Of a DNA stretch of 64,000 nucleotides, positions 20,300 to 30,155 are shown piece after piece. A program made the translations under genes and the position numbers. The first letter of the stretch is position 1. Each line of letters opens with the position of its first letter. Origin of the DNA: Marinicauda salina (GTDB taxonomy: Bacteria; Pseudomonadota; Alphaproteobacteria; Caulobacterales; Maricaulaceae); contig NZ_QEXV01000003.1 of NCBI RefSeq assembly GCF_003122085.1, positions 308,501 to 372,500 of the forward strand. Reading direction: 5' to 3'. The notes beneath the pieces are model-generated. The model saw only the letters and a list, made by a program, of their open reading frames with translations. It searched no databases and was not told the DNA's origin.

Positions 20300-21262
20300 A
20301 TGAGCGATCTCGCCGACCAGCTCGTCTCCGGCGACCGCGCCGCCCTGGCGCGCGCGATCACGCTCGTTGAGTCGACGAAGGTCGACCACCAGGCCGAGGC
20401 GCGCGCCCTGCTCACCGCGGCCATGGACCGGACGGGCAAGGCCTGGCGCGTCGGGCTGACGGGCGTGCCCGGGGTCGGCAAGTCGACGCTGATCGAAAAG
20501 CTCGGAACCAGGCTCACCGGCGAGGGTCATCGCGTCGCCGTCCTGGCCGTCGACCCCTCCTCGACCCGCACGAAGGGCTCCATCCTCGGCGACAAGACGC
20601 GCATGGGCGCGCTGGCGACCGATCGCAACGCCTTCATCCGCCCCTCGCCCGCCGCCGGCACGCTCGGCGGGGTGGCGGGAAAGACCCGCGAATCCATGCT
20701 GCTGTGCGAAGCGGCGGGCTATGACGTCGTCATCGTCGAGACCGTCGGCGTGGGCCAGTCGGAAACCGTCGTCGCCGACATGGTCGACGTCTTCGTCGCG
20801 ATGATGCTGCCCGGCGCCGGCGACGAGCTGCAGGGCATCAAGAAGGGGCTGATCGAGCTCGCCGACATCCTGTTCGTCAACAAGGCCGAGGGCGAGAACG
20901 CGACGCGCGCGCGGCGCTCGGCGAAGGATCTCGAGGCCGCGCTCCACCTGCTGGCGCCGGCCTCGCCGCACTGGTCGCCGGTCGTACTCACCGGCTCGGC
21001 GCTGTCGGGCGACGGGATCGCCGCATTGTGGGAGGCGATCGAGACCCACCGCGCCGCGCTCAAGCGCGCCGGCGCGCTCGACGAGAAGCGCCGCGCCCAG
21101 CAGGTGCGCTGGTTCCACGCCATGGTCGAGGAACGCGTCGTCGCGGCGTTCAGAGCCGACTCCGCCGTGAAGGCCGCACTGCCCGGTCTCGAGGACGCCG
21201 TCGCGCAGGGCCGCCTGCCCGCGAGCGAGGCCGCCGAGCGGCTGCTCGGGGAATGGCGCTGA
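20300..21262 (+). CDS. meaB: Methylmalonyl-CoA mutase-associated GTPase MeaB
   Basis: 320 residues with a P-loop (LTGVPGVGKSTLIEKL, about residues 53-69), switch region DPSSTRTKGSILGDKTRM, and VIVETVGVGQSE, plus the NKAEG base-recognition motif and a C-terminal dimerisation helix. MeaB gates delivery of adenosylcobalamin to MutAB and protects or reactivates the mutase. It is separated from mutAB by unrelated genes but on the same strand. The start is placed at ATG 20300 after TTTAACCGCCGCCC, with no strong Shine-Dalgarno. Confidence 0.95.
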   Translation: MSDLADQLVSGDRAALARAITLVESTKVDHQAEARALLTAAMDRTGKAWRVGLTGVPGVGKSTLIEKLGTRLTGEGHRVAVLAVDPSSTRTKGSILGDKTRMGALATDRNAFIRPSPAAGTLGGVAGKTRESMLLCEAAGYDVVIVETVGVGQSETVVADMVDVFVAMMLPGAGDELQGIKKGLIELADILFVNKAEGENATRARRSAKDLEAALHLLAPASPHWSPVVLTGSALSGDGIAALWEAIETHRAALKRAGALDEKRRAQQVRWFHAMVEERVVAAFRADSAVKAALPGLEDAVAQGRLPASEAAERLLGEWR

Positions 21263-21268
21263 GGCGGA

Positions 21269-21769
21269 TTACGATCCGCCGGTCAACGTTTTTGCCTGCG
21301 CCACCCAGTCGTCTCGCCTGATCCGGCCGCGACCATCGATGGCGGCGTCGTAGTGATCGATGTCGGACTCGCTCCAGGCCGCGATCTCGGAGATCCGGGT
21401 CACGCCCAGCGCCTTGAGCTTCTCCGCGGCGCGCGGCCCCAGCCCCTTGATCTCGGTGAGGTCGTCCGGCTCGCCGCCTGACGGCGCCGCCTCCTCTTCA
21501 GGTTCGACGGAGGACGCCGCCGCGGCGGACGGGGCTCCCGAGGGCGACGCGGCGACCGGGGCCGGCTTCACCTCAGGCTCGGGCGCGCGCGCTGAGGCCC
21601 CGGGACCGGCGGCCTCGGCCGTCGCGCCCGTCGAGGGAGCCGGCGCGGGGCTCGGCGCGGACGCCTGCCGGGGCGCGTCGGACTGGCCGCGCGCGACCCA
21701 CCCCACGATCACGCCGCCGGCGAAGGCGAGCAGCAGCAGGATCCACATCTGCCAAGTCAGCCAGAGCAT
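21269..21769 (-). CDS. Membrane-anchored helix-hairpin-helix protein
   Basis: 166 residues from ATG 21769. A GTG at 21778 is in frame, but it lies inside the GGAGGT Shine-Dalgarno that serves the ATG, so the ATG is preferred. One N-terminal membrane helix (about 5-24) is followed by an 80-residue alanine/proline linker. A C-terminal helix-hairpin-helix domain follows: DLTEIKGLGPRAAEKLKALG then ISEIAAWSESDI. Such domains bind DNA or mediate contacts in alphaproteobacterial envelope and respiratory proteins. The partner is unknown. It starts one base after the stop of the upstream gene. Confidence 0.8.
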   Translation of the reverse strand: MLWLTWQMWILLLLAFAGGVIVGWVARGQSDAPRQASAPSPAPAPSTGATAEAAGPGASARAPEPEVKPAPVAASPSGAPSAAAASSVEPEEEAAPSGGEPDDLTEIKGLGPRAAEKLKALGVTRISEIAAWSESDIDHYDAAIDGRGRIRRDDWVAQAKTLTGGS

Positions 21770-21770
21770 C

Positions 21771-22898
21771 TCAGTCACCTCCGTCGTCGTTCAACGCCTG
21801 CGATTCGGGTTCGGTTTCCTGGTCCGCGCCGTCGTCTTCCTCGACGCCCGGGTCGGGATTCGGCGCGTTCACCTCGAACGCGAGCGCGCGCTCTTCTTCG
21901 CGCGGCGCCGTCGCCGTCTCGATGAGCATGCGGTCGGCGCCGCCGGCGGCCAGCGCGTCGGCGATGGCCGCGGCGCGCCTGATCGCCAGCGTCTCCGCGT
22001 CCGCGCCTTCGGCGACGCGCACCCGAACCGTCAGGACGAGGTCCTCGCAACGGGCGAACGCCTCGCCGGCGCGGCGCAGCGCGGCGCGCGACTGCTCGCC
22101 GATGCCGACGCCGCCGGGCGAGAACGCCACCGCTCGCCGGCCCAGCGCGGCGGTGATCGCCAGCTCGCACAGCGGCGCGTCCGTGATCCGGCTCTCATAA
22201 GCCGCGCCGGCCGGGCGAACGAGCGCGGCGGCGGCGAAGCCCTCCGGCGGATCGTCGAACGCCGCCCGGATGAGATCGGCGGTCTGGGCGTTGCCCGCCA
22301 GCCCGGTGAGCGCGACCCGGTCGCCGCGCATCACGGCCGCGCCGGCGTCGAGGCGCGCGAGCTCCGACAGCATCAGCCGGACCGTAGCCTCCCAGCCCTC
22401 GGGCGCGCCGCCGGGCGCCAGCTGGAGCCTGATGTCGACGCGTTCCGAAAACAGCCGCCGCGCGGCCTGCTCGATTCGGTCGCGGCCTTCGGCGTCGGGC
22501 GCGAAGCCGGTCAGCGTCAGCCGCCCGCCGATCAGGTCGGCGTGCAGGCCGAACACGGCGTCGGACGCGGGAAGCCGGGTGAGGTCGACCACCTTGGTGA
22601 CGCCGCCGGCGACGACGCCGCCGGCCCACGCCGCGGTGCGCACGGCCTCCAGCGCGGAGTCGCGCGCCTGACGGTTGGGCGCGCGTCCGGAGAGAATGGC
22701 GACCTGGCCGTTCATCTCCAGAGACGCCCATTCGTCGGCGCGAATGTCGTACAGCGCAGCCTCGGCGGCCGTCTGCAGCCGGGCTTCCAGCGAGCGGGCC
22801 GACAGCGGGCTGGCGTAGATGGCCAGACCGGCGAGCACGATGAACAGACCGAACGCGATGAGCAGCGTCTGGCGTCGCGGCGAAAGCATGGAGACCAT
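21771..22898 (-). CDS. Membrane-anchored BON/OmpA-like protein
   Basis: 375 residues from ATG 22898 (an alternative ATG at 22889 is 3 codons in). One membrane helix (about 11-29) leads into repeated BON-like modules, for example WASLEMNGQVAILSGRAPNR and LTLTGFAPDAEGRDRIEQAA. The C-terminal part resembles an OmpA-like domain (SPGGVGIGEQSRAALRRAGE and AIRRAAAIADALAAGGADRM). The tail is acidic (VEEDDGADQETE). It probably sits in the inner membrane facing the periplasm and may touch peptidoglycan; this is inference. It is coupled to the HhH gene downstream. Confidence 0.75.
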   Translation of the reverse strand: MVSMLSPRRQTLLIAFGLFIVLAGLAIYASPLSARSLEARLQTAAEAALYDIRADEWASLEMNGQVAILSGRAPNRQARDSALEAVRTAAWAGGVVAGGVTKVVDLTRLPASDAVFGLHADLIGGRLTLTGFAPDAEGRDRIEQAARRLFSERVDIRLQLAPGGAPEGWEATVRLMLSELARLDAGAAVMRGDRVALTGLAGNAQTADLIRAAFDDPPEGFAAAALVRPAGAAYESRITDAPLCELAITAALGRRAVAFSPGGVGIGEQSRAALRRAGEAFARCEDLVLTVRVRVAEGADAETLAIRRAAAIADALAAGGADRMLIETATAPREEERALAFEVNAPNPDPGVEEDDGADQETEPESQALNDDGGD

Positions 22899-22963
22899 TC
22901 CCGAGGCGGCTTGGGCGTGAACCGGTCGCGAGCATAAACCGAACCGGCGGGGCGACGGGAAGC

Positions 22964-24373
22964 CTAATCCCGCGAGAAGGTGAACGGGGCGGCGCCGCGC
23001 ACGTGCGGATCGAGCTTCAGCGCGCGCTGCATGGGCGGAAAGGCGCGCTCGGCGCAGTCCTCGCGTTCGCACAGCCGGCAGGCGATCCCGGCCGGGGTCG
23101 GCTCGGCCGCCTTGCCGGGGTCGTAGACCAGCCGGTCCGCATCGGCGGCGTCGCAGCCCACGGCGACCGCCTGGAGCGCGGAGCCGCCGCCGGGAAGCGG
23201 CCGGGCGACGGCTTTCGCCATCGACAGGAAGCGCGCCCCGTCGGGCATCTCCAGAAGCTGGACATGAACGCGCTCGGGCATGCGGAAGGCGTCGTGGATG
23301 CGCCATCGCGCGCAGCCGCCGCCCGAGCGCGCGAACGGCAGCACGCCGCCGCCGAAGCGCTTCGAGACGTTTCCCGCCTGGTCGACGCGCACCATGAAGA
23401 AGGCCACGCCCCGCGCGCCGGGGCGGTTGAGCGTGGTGAGCCGGTGGCAGACCTGCTCGAAGCTCGCGTCGAACCGGGCGCACAGGCGCTCGATGTCGTA
23501 GCCGGTCTTCTCCGCGGCCTCCCGGAAGGCGTCATAGGGCATCATCACCGCCGCACCGGCATAGTTGGCGAGGCTCGCGCGGAACAGCCGCCGGGCGTCG
23601 TCGCCGGACAGCTCGGCGCCCGCCGCCGTCTCGTCGAGCGTCTCGCCCGCCTCCAGCAGGATCAGCGTCACCGCGGCGTGAAAGACGCGCGCCTCGTGGG
23701 AGAGCCGTTCCGACAGCATCAGCTTGCGGGCGTGGAAGTCGAAGCGGCGCAACGCCCCGCCCATCGTCTCGTCGTCATAAACGCGCACCGCCGCGCCGTG
23801 CTCGGCGCGCAGCCGCGTGTTCAGACCCGCCATGAGATCGCCGGGCTCGAGCTGGGCGCGCAGCGTCTCCGCGGCGGTCTCGAGGTCCGGGAAATGATTC
23901 TGCGCCGCATCGAGCGCGTCGCGGACTTCCTCCAGCGGCGAGAGGCCGCCCGCCGCGTCGCCGCCGCCGGAGACGCGGATGGCCAGGTCGGCCGCCGCGG
24001 CGTTGGTCTCGCGATAGGCCTGGTGCAGGCGCGACAACGCCTCGGCCGCCCGCGGATGGGCGTCGGAAAGGTCGCGCAGATCGCGCTCGTCGAGCCCGAC
24101 GCCGGACAGCACCGGATCGGCGGCGGCCTCCCTCAGATCGGTCAGCAGCTGCCGGTCGGTCTCGGCGGCGAAGGCGCGCACATCGATGTCGAACGCGTCG
24201 GCGAGCCCGAGCAGAACGCGCGCGGTGACCGGCCGCTGGTTGCGCTCGAGCAGGGTCAGATAACTGGGCGAGATGCCGAGCGACTCGGCGAAGGCCGCCT
24301 GGGTCAGGCCCAGATCGCGGCGCAGCCGGCGCAGCCGCGCGCCGGCGAAGAGCTTCTCCGGCTCCGCCGTCAT
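22964..24373 (-). CDS. ScfR/RamB-type acyl-CoA-responsive regulator (XRE HTH)
   Basis: 469 residues from ATG 24373. An XRE helix-turn-helix (about 12-66: RLRRDLGLTQAAFAESLGIS, YLTLLERNQRPVT) precedes an IrrE-like middle and a C-terminal cysteine-rich segment (IACRLCEREDCAERAFPP). This is the layout of short-chain fatty-acyl-CoA regulators such as RamB and PccR, which control acetate and propionate genes. It is divergent from isocitrate lyase, which makes aceA its probable target; mutAB and meaB nearby could also be controlled. The direction of control (activator or repressor) cannot be told from sequence. Confidence 0.85.
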   Translation of the reverse strand: MTAEPEKLFAGARLRRLRRDLGLTQAAFAESLGISPSYLTLLERNQRPVTARVLLGLADAFDIDVRAFAAETDRQLLTDLREAAADPVLSGVGLDERDLRDLSDAHPRAAEALSRLHQAYRETNAAAADLAIRVSGGGDAAGGLSPLEEVRDALDAAQNHFPDLETAAETLRAQLEPGDLMAGLNTRLRAEHGAAVRVYDDETMGGALRRFDFHARKLMLSERLSHEARVFHAAVTLILLEAGETLDETAAGAELSGDDARRLFRASLANYAGAAVMMPYDAFREAAEKTGYDIERLCARFDASFEQVCHRLTTLNRPGARGVAFFMVRVDQAGNVSKRFGGGVLPFARSGGGCARWRIHDAFRMPERVHVQLLEMPDGARFLSMAKAVARPLPGGGSALQAVAVGCDAADADRLVYDPGKAAEPTPAGIACRLCEREDCAERAFPPMQRALKLDPHVRGAAPFTFSRD

Positions 24374-24389
24374 GTCATTTTCTTTACAT

Positions 24390-24483
24390 ACTGACACTCT
24401 TTCATCGTCATTACCGGTACATCGTATCCGCTTTTCTTGCAACGAAGAATGGACAGACGACCGGCGGCGGTCACACTGACACT
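24390..24483. promoter_or_regulatory. Divergent ScfR-aceA control region
   Basis: The 134-bp gap between the ScfR start and aceA carries two exact ACTGACACT direct repeats (24390-24398 and 24475-24483). Between them is an inverted repeat TTCTT-gcaacg-AAGAA (24434-24449) with an embedded TTGCAA core. TTGCAA-type sites are known for RamB/ScfR regulators, so this is a candidate operator. Binding is inference. Confidence 0.55.
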
Positions 24484-24507
24484 ACATAGCGATCAGGAGA
24501 TTCCGCG

Positions 24508-25806
24508 ATGACCACGTTCCAGGACCTCGTTCCCGCCGCAGCGTCCGACCGCTTCGAGAGCGTCGAGCGGAACTACACCGCCGACGACGTCGTCGCGCTG
24601 CGCGGCTCCGTCCAGCTCTCCCACACGCTCGCCGAGCGCGGCGCGGTGAAGCTCTGGGAGCTCCTGCGGTCCGAGCCATACGTCAATGCGCTCGGCGCGC
24701 TGTCAGGCAACCAGGCCATGCAGATGGTGCGCGCCGGGCTCAAGGCGATCTATCTCTCCGGCTGGCAGGTCGCCGCCGACGCCAACACCGCCGGGGCGAT
24801 GTATCCCGACCAGTCGCTCTACCCGGCCAACTCGGCGCCGGAGCTGGCGCGCAAGATCAACCGCACGCTTCAGCGCGCCGACCAGGTCGAGGTCGCCGAG
24901 TCCGGCCAGGCCTCGCGCGACTGGTTCGCGCCGATCGTCGCCGACGCCGAGGCCGGCTTCGGCGGCACGCTCAACTGCTTCGAGATCATGAAGGCCTTCA
25001 TCGAGGCCGGCGTCGCCGGGGTTCATTTCGAGGACCAGGTCGCCGCGGAGAAGAAGTGCGGCCATCTCGGCGGCAAGGTGCTCATTCCCACCGCCCAGCA
25101 CGAGCGCAATCTCAACGCCGCCCGGCTCGCCGCCGACGTCATGGGGACGCCCACCCTGATCGTCGCGCGCACGGACGCGGAGTCCGCCACGCTGATCAAT
25201 TCCGACATCGACGAGCGCGACCACGAATTCATCGACTTCGAGGCCGGCCGCACCTCGGAAGGCTTCTACCGCCTCAAGCCCGGCCGCGGCGTCGATCACT
25301 GCATCAAGCGCGGACTCGCCTATGCGCGCTACGCCGACCTTCTGTGGTGGGAGACCTCGAAGCCCAATCTCGACGAGGCGCGCCGCTTCGCCGAGGCCGT
25401 CCACGCGAAATATCCGGGCAAGCTGCTGGCGTACAATTGCTCGCCGTCCTTCAACTGGGAGGCCAATCTCGATCCGGCCACGATCGAACGCTTCCAGAAG
25501 GAGCTCGGCGCGATGGGCTACAAGTTCCAGTTCGTTACGCTGGCCGGTTTCCACCAGCTCAATCACGGCATGTTCGAACTCGCCCGCGGCTATCGCGATC
25601 GCGGCATGGGCGCGTATTCCGAGCTGCAGCAGGCCGAGTTCGCCTCCGAGACCGACGGCTACACCGCGACGCGGCACCAGCGCGAAGTCGGCACCGGCTA
25701 TTTCGACCGCGTAAACACGACGCTCTCGGGCGGGCTGTCCTCGACGACCGCGATGGAGACATCCACCGAGACCGATCAGTTCAAGGGTCCGGTCGCGGCG
25801 GAATAA
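24508..25806 (+). CDS. aceA: Isocitrate lyase
   Basis: 432 residues. It cleaves isocitrate to glyoxylate and succinate, the entry step of the glyoxylate shunt. The catalytic loop KKCGHLGGK places the active-site Cys at residue 184; the metal site DADAG ([11 protein letters not shown]) and the substrate loop CSPSFNW are present. ATG 24508 follows ATCAGGAGATTCCGCG. Malate synthase follows 85 bp on, and the ScfR regulator is divergent, so regulation by acetyl- or propionyl-CoA status is likely. Confidence 0.97.
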   Translation: MTTFQDLVPAAASDRFESVERNYTADDVVALRGSVQLSHTLAERGAVKLWELLRSEPYVNALGALSGNQAMQMVRAGLKAIYLSGWQVAADANTAGAMYPDQSLYPANSAPELARKINRTLQRADQVEVAESGQASRDWFAPIVADAEAGFGGTLNCFEIMKAFIEAGVAGVHFEDQVAAEKKCGHLGGKVLIPTAQHERNLNAARLAADVMGTPTLIVARTDAESATLINSDIDERDHEFIDFEAGRTSEGFYRLKPGRGVDHCIKRGLAYARYADLLWWETSKPNLDEARRFAEAVHAKYPGKLLAYNCSPSFNWEANLDPATIERFQKELGAMGYKFQFVTLAGFHQLNHGMFELARGYRDRGMGAYSELQQAEFASETDGYTATRHQREVGTGYFDRVNTTLSGGLSSTTAMETSTETDQFKGPVAAE

Positions 25807-25891
25807 GGCGGGCCTGCACGCCGACGCAGCCGCCGGCGCTTCGGCCCGGCGGCCGCGCATTCACGTCGAAACCCGATCACAGGAGACCGCC

Positions 25892-27511
25892 ATGCGCGGC
25901 GACGCCGACACCGCCTCCACGCCCCAGGGCGTGACGATCCGGGGCGCGATGCGCCCCGGCTACGACGAGATCCTCACCCCGGACGCCCTCGCCCTGCTCG
26001 CCGACATCCACCGCCGCTTCGACGGCGAGCGCCGCCGCCTTCTGGCCGAGCGCGAGGCGCGGCAGGCCCGGCTCGACGCCGGCGAGGAGCGACTCGACTT
26101 TCCCGATGACACCGCGGCGATCCGCGCCGCGGAATGGACCGTCCCGCCCGCCCCGGCCGATCTCGCCGACCGGCGCGTCGAGATCACCGGCCCGGTCGAC
26201 CGCAAGATGGTGATCAACGCGCTCAATTCCGGCGCGCGCTGCTTCATGGCCGATTTCGAGGACGCCTCGACGCCGTCCTGGACCAACATGATGGACGGGC
26301 AGATCAATCTGCGCGACGCGGTTCGCCGCACGATCGACTTCACCGATCCCGGCTCGGGCAAGCGCTACGAACTCGGCGCCGACCCGGCCGTGCTCATCGC
26401 GCGGGTCCGCGGCCTGCATCTCGACGAGGCGCACCTGGCGATCGACGGCGAGCCGATCGCCGGGGCCTTTTTCGATTTCGCGCTCTACCTCTTCCACAAT
26501 CATGCGGAGCTGAAGCGCCGCGGATCCGGCCCGTATTTCTACATCCCCAAGCTGGAGACGCGTTTCGAGGCCCGGCTCTGGGCGCTCGTCATCCGCCACT
26601 GCGAAGACGCGCTCGGCCTCGATCGGGGGACGGTGCGCGTCACCCTGCTCATCGAGACGCTGCCGGCGGCCTTCGAGCTCGACGAGATCATCTGGGAGCT
26701 GAGGGAGAACCTGACGGCGCTGAACGCCGGGCGCTGGGACTATATCTTCAGCTACATCAAGCGGCAGAAGGCCGATCCGGCGAAGGTGCTGCCGGACCGG
26801 TCCGCCGTGACGATGACGGTTCCCTTCATGGCGGCCTACGCCGAACGCGTGATCGCGGTCTGCCACCGGCGCGGCGCGCATGCGATGGGCGGCATGTCCG
26901 CCTTCATCCCGGTCAAGGGCGACGAGGCGGCGAACGCCCGGGCGATGGAGCAGGTTCGCGCCGACAAGACCCGGGAGGCGCGAAACGGCCATGACGGCGC
27001 ATGGGTGGCCCACCCCGCCCTCGTCCCGGTCGCCATGGAGGCGTTCGACGCGGTCATGGACGGGCCGAACCAGCTCTCGGCCCGCCCGCCGGTCAGGCAG
27101 AACCGGGACGCGCTGCTCGCCCCGTGCGAGGGCGCGATCACCGAACAGGGCCTGCGCAACAACGCCGACGTCGCGATCCGCTATCTCGCCTCCTGGCTGT
27201 CGGGCCGCGGCGCCGCGCCGATCCGCAATCTCATGGAGGACGCCGCGACCGCCGAGATCGCGCGCGCCCAGCTCTGGCAGTGGCGCGTCCATGGCGCACG
27301 GACCGAGGACGGCCGGCCTGTCGACGCCAGTCGCGTGCGCGAGACCATCGAAACCGCCTCCGAGGAGATCCGCGCCGAAATCGGCGACGCGGCCTGGGCG
27401 GACGGCCGCTTCCACGAGGCGCGCGAATTGCTCGAAGCGCTGGCGCTGGACGCCGACTTCCCGGAATTCCTCACGCTGGACGCTTACAAGCGGATCGCCG
27501 AAACCGGCTGA
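25892..27511 (+). CDS. aceB: Malate synthase A
   Basis: 539 residues, the usual length for malate synthase A. Recognisable motifs are CFMADFEDASTPSWTNMMDG, the glyoxylate/Mg region YIPKLETRFEARLW, and GAHAMGGMSAFIPVK; the C-terminal catalytic Asp-containing segment follows MEDAATAEI. It condenses glyoxylate with acetyl-CoA to malate, completing the shunt begun by aceA. CAGGAGACCGCC precedes the ATG. The N-terminal DADTASTPQG stretch is an extra lead-in common in this clade. Confidence 0.95.
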   Translation: MRGDADTASTPQGVTIRGAMRPGYDEILTPDALALLADIHRRFDGERRRLLAEREARQARLDAGEERLDFPDDTAAIRAAEWTVPPAPADLADRRVEITGPVDRKMVINALNSGARCFMADFEDASTPSWTNMMDGQINLRDAVRRTIDFTDPGSGKRYELGADPAVLIARVRGLHLDEAHLAIDGEPIAGAFFDFALYLFHNHAELKRRGSGPYFYIPKLETRFEARLWALVIRHCEDALGLDRGTVRVTLLIETLPAAFELDEIIWELRENLTALNAGRWDYIFSYIKRQKADPAKVLPDRSAVTMTVPFMAAYAERVIAVCHRRGAHAMGGMSAFIPVKGDEAANARAMEQVRADKTREARNGHDGAWVAHPALVPVAMEAFDAVMDGPNQLSARPPVRQNRDALLAPCEGAITEQGLRNNADVAIRYLASWLSGRGAAPIRNLMEDAATAEIARAQLWQWRVHGARTEDGRPVDASRVRETIETASEEIRAEIGDAAWADGRFHEARELLEALALDADFPEFLTLDAYKRIAETG

Positions 27512-27535
27512 CCCCCCCAGACTTCGCGCGAAGAA

Positions 27536-27565
27536 AAAGGGCCGGAGCGTTCGCTCCGGCCCTTT
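27536..27565 (-). terminator. Rho-independent terminator (receptor gene; possibly bidirectional)
   Basis: A perfect 14-bp stem AAAGGGCCGGAGCG / CGCTCCGGCCCTTT with a 2-base loop. Read on the minus strand it ends in TTTTTCTTCG, a good terminator for the TonB receptor. Convergent malate synthase may also stop here. Confidence 0.9.
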
Positions 27566-27591
27566 GACTCAGGCGGGTTGCGCCTCCCGGC

Positions 27592-30066
27592 TCACCATTC
27601 GGTGCGCAGGGTGACGCCCCAGGTCCGCGGCGCGCCGAGGAAGGCGTCATAGCTCGCCGTGCCCCGCGGGTCGCTGGACGTGCCGGCGCCGGCGCGCGAA
27701 CCCTGCGCGAAGGCGTCGAACGCGACCTGCGCGTAGGTCTCGTCGAGCAGGTTGCGGCCCCAGAGCTCAACGCTCCAGCGGCCGTCCTCGCGGCCGAGAC
27801 CGACACGGGCGTTCAGCAGCGTGAAGCCGTCCTGCTCCTTCTCGGGATCGAGGTCGGAGCCGGTGTTGTAGTCGGTCACGTGACGCGCATCGATCGAGAC
27901 CAGGCCGTTGAGATTGTTGAACACCGGCCGCTCATAGGTGATCTGCGTCGTGAGGAAGTTCTGCGGCGACAGCGAGATATTCTTGCCCGCCAGCCCCGGG
28001 AACGGGATGTCGTCGCCGTACTGGGCGTCCACCCAGGCGTAACCGCCGCGGATGTCGAGCCCCTCGATCGGCGTCGCGTAGGCGAAGTCAAGCTCGAGGC
28101 CCTGGCTCTCCACCGTCGGGATGCTGTTCACGACGAACGCGATGCCGTTGAAGGTGTTGAGCTGGAAGTCCTCGATGTCCTGGTAGAACAGGTTGCCGTT
28201 GAGCTGCAGCGCCCCGTTTCCGAGCGTCGACTTGAAGCCGATCTCGTAGGCGTCGATGAACTCGGGCGCGAACGCGGTGTTCGAGTCCGTGTAGCCGCTC
28301 GGACCGATCGGACCGTTGAACTCGCGGTCGAGGTTGAACCCGCCCGCCTTGAAGCCGCGCGAGTAACCCGCGTAGGCCATGAAGTCGTCGTTGAACCGGT
28401 AGGTCGCCCGGAGCGTGCCGGAGAACTCCTCGTCCTCGCGCGACTGGTCATAGCCGTTCGCGTCCAGGCCCGAGCGCTGGTAGGGCAGGCAGACCAGCGG
28501 AACCAGGCCGGCGAGCGGGGTCATGGCCGAACCCGCCAGCGGATCGGGCCCGAAGATGCCCTCGAAGAACCCGCAACCCGGCGCCTGGTTGGTCTGGAAC
28601 GACGCCTGGAGCTCCTTCTCCTCGTTCGTGTAGCGCAGCCCGGCGGTGATGGAGAAGCTGTCGGTCAGCTGCAACGTGTTGTGGGTGAAGATCGCCCAGC
28701 TCTCGGCTTCCTGGTTGTAGATGTCCTGGCCGACGCCGGACCCGCCCGGCAGCGCCGTGCCCGGCGCGAAGAGCGGCGCCATCGCCACGGCGTTCAGCGT
28801 GTCGGAGATGAAGGTCGGGTTCGTGCCGCCGGACGCCGCGAGACCGAGGAAGGTCTCCCAGTCGTCGCCGACGCGGATGGCGTCGCCGAGCTCGAGCTCC
28901 TCCTTCGAGTAGAACGCGCCGACCAGCCAGTCGAGGCCGCCGTTCACGCCCTGCAGGCGCAACTCCTGCGAGAAGCGCGACAGGTCGGTGAAGTTGTTGT
29001 CGGCGTCACGATAGGCGAGGTCCGCCGACGAGTAGTCGATGTCCTGGCTGCGGCGGTTGTTCCACTCGCGATAGGCCGTCACCGAGGTCAGCTGGCCCAT
29101 GCCGGTGTCGACGTCGAACTCCGCCGACATGCCCCAGTCCTCCACTTCCTGGAGGTAGTTGCGATTGGCGAAGGCCACGCGCTCGCTCGGATCGGCCGGG
29201 AAGGCCACCTGGCCGCCGACCGCGCCCACCAGCGCCGCGGCGCCGGCGGTGAAATCCCACTGCGGCGCCGAGCAGCAGAACTCGTCGCGCTCCGAGTAGT
29301 CGGCGATGAACCGGCCCTCGACGTTCGAGGACGGGGTCCACAGCAGCTGGCCGCGGAACGAGTAGTAATCCTGCGTGTCGGAATCCTGGAGTTCCGCGTT
29401 CGCACCCTTGCCGACGACGAGATCAGTGAAGCCGTCGCGCTCGCCGTTCACCGCGAACAGGCGGAAGGCGAGTTCGTCCTCGACGATCGACCCGGTGACA
29501 TGACCGCTCAGGCGGGAATAGCCGTAATCGCCCACCGTCGCCTCGACGTGGCCGCCGAACTCGTGCTCAGGGCCGGCGGTGACGATGTTGAGCACGCCGG
29601 CCGAGGTGTTCTTGCCGAACAGCGTGCCCTGCGGCCCGCGCAGCACCTCGATGCGCTCCAGCTCGCCGATATCGCCGAAGCCGACGCCGTTGCGCGCGCG
29701 GAACACGCCGTCGATATAGACGCCGACCGAGCTCTCGAGACCGAAATTGTCGCCGACGGTGCCGATGCCGCGGATGCGCGCGGTGGTGATCGTCTCAGCC
29801 TGCGTCGAGGTCACCATCAGGCCGGGCGCGATCGAGATGAGATCCTTGATGTCGCGAACGCCCGCGTTCGCGAGTTCCTCGAGCCCGTACGCGCCGACCG
29901 AGAGCGGAACGTCCTGCAGGCTCTGCTCGCGCTGCTGGGCGGTGACGGTGATCACCTCGACTGACCGGCCCTCCTGCGCCGACGCGGGCGCGATCGACGC
30001 GGCGGATGCGAGCGTGGCCGCCGAGGCGGCGGCCATAAGCATGGAACGCGTAAGACGAGATTTCAT
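27592..30066 (-). CDS. TonB-dependent receptor (full length)
   Basis: 824 residues from ATG 30066, preceded by GGAGGCATCACCGTC. A signal peptide (about residues 1-30, cleaved after PASAQ) is followed by a TonB-box-like VEVITVTAQQREQ and a plug domain (LQDVPLSVGAYGLEELANAG, IERIEVLRGPQGTLFGKNTS). The 22-strand barrel ends in VTLRTEW. The plug and barrel style (QREQSLQDVPLS) is that of the large Sphingomonad/Caulobacter-type receptors. No dedicated transporter or enzyme gene is adjacent, so the ligand is unknown. Confidence 0.95.
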   Translation of the reverse strand: MKSRLTRSMLMAAASAATLASAASIAPASAQEGRSVEVITVTAQQREQSLQDVPLSVGAYGLEELANAGVRDIKDLISIAPGLMVTSTQAETITTARIRGIGTVGDNFGLESSVGVYIDGVFRARNGVGFGDIGELERIEVLRGPQGTLFGKNTSAGVLNIVTAGPEHEFGGHVEATVGDYGYSRLSGHVTGSIVEDELAFRLFAVNGERDGFTDLVVGKGANAELQDSDTQDYYSFRGQLLWTPSSNVEGRFIADYSERDEFCCSAPQWDFTAGAAALVGAVGGQVAFPADPSERVAFANRNYLQEVEDWGMSAEFDVDTGMGQLTSVTAYREWNNRRSQDIDYSSADLAYRDADNNFTDLSRFSQELRLQGVNGGLDWLVGAFYSKEELELGDAIRVGDDWETFLGLAASGGTNPTFISDTLNAVAMAPLFAPGTALPGGSGVGQDIYNQEAESWAIFTHNTLQLTDSFSITAGLRYTNEEKELQASFQTNQAPGCGFFEGIFGPDPLAGSAMTPLAGLVPLVCLPYQRSGLDANGYDQSREDEEFSGTLRATYRFNDDFMAYAGYSRGFKAGGFNLDREFNGPIGPSGYTDSNTAFAPEFIDAYEIGFKSTLGNGALQLNGNLFYQDIEDFQLNTFNGIAFVVNSIPTVESQGLELDFAYATPIEGLDIRGGYAWVDAQYGDDIPFPGLAGKNISLSPQNFLTTQITYERPVFNNLNGLVSIDARHVTDYNTGSDLDPEKEQDGFTLLNARVGLGREDGRWSVELWGRNLLDETYAQVAFDAFAQGSRAGAGTSSDPRGTASYDAFLGAPRTWGVTLRTEW

Positions 30067-30155
30067 GACGGTGATGCCTCCGGGAGCCTTCGTTTTCAGC
30101 TCTGCTTGTTGCGGCGCAAAACAAATTGCGCGAATTTTTGCTGCAACGCACAACA

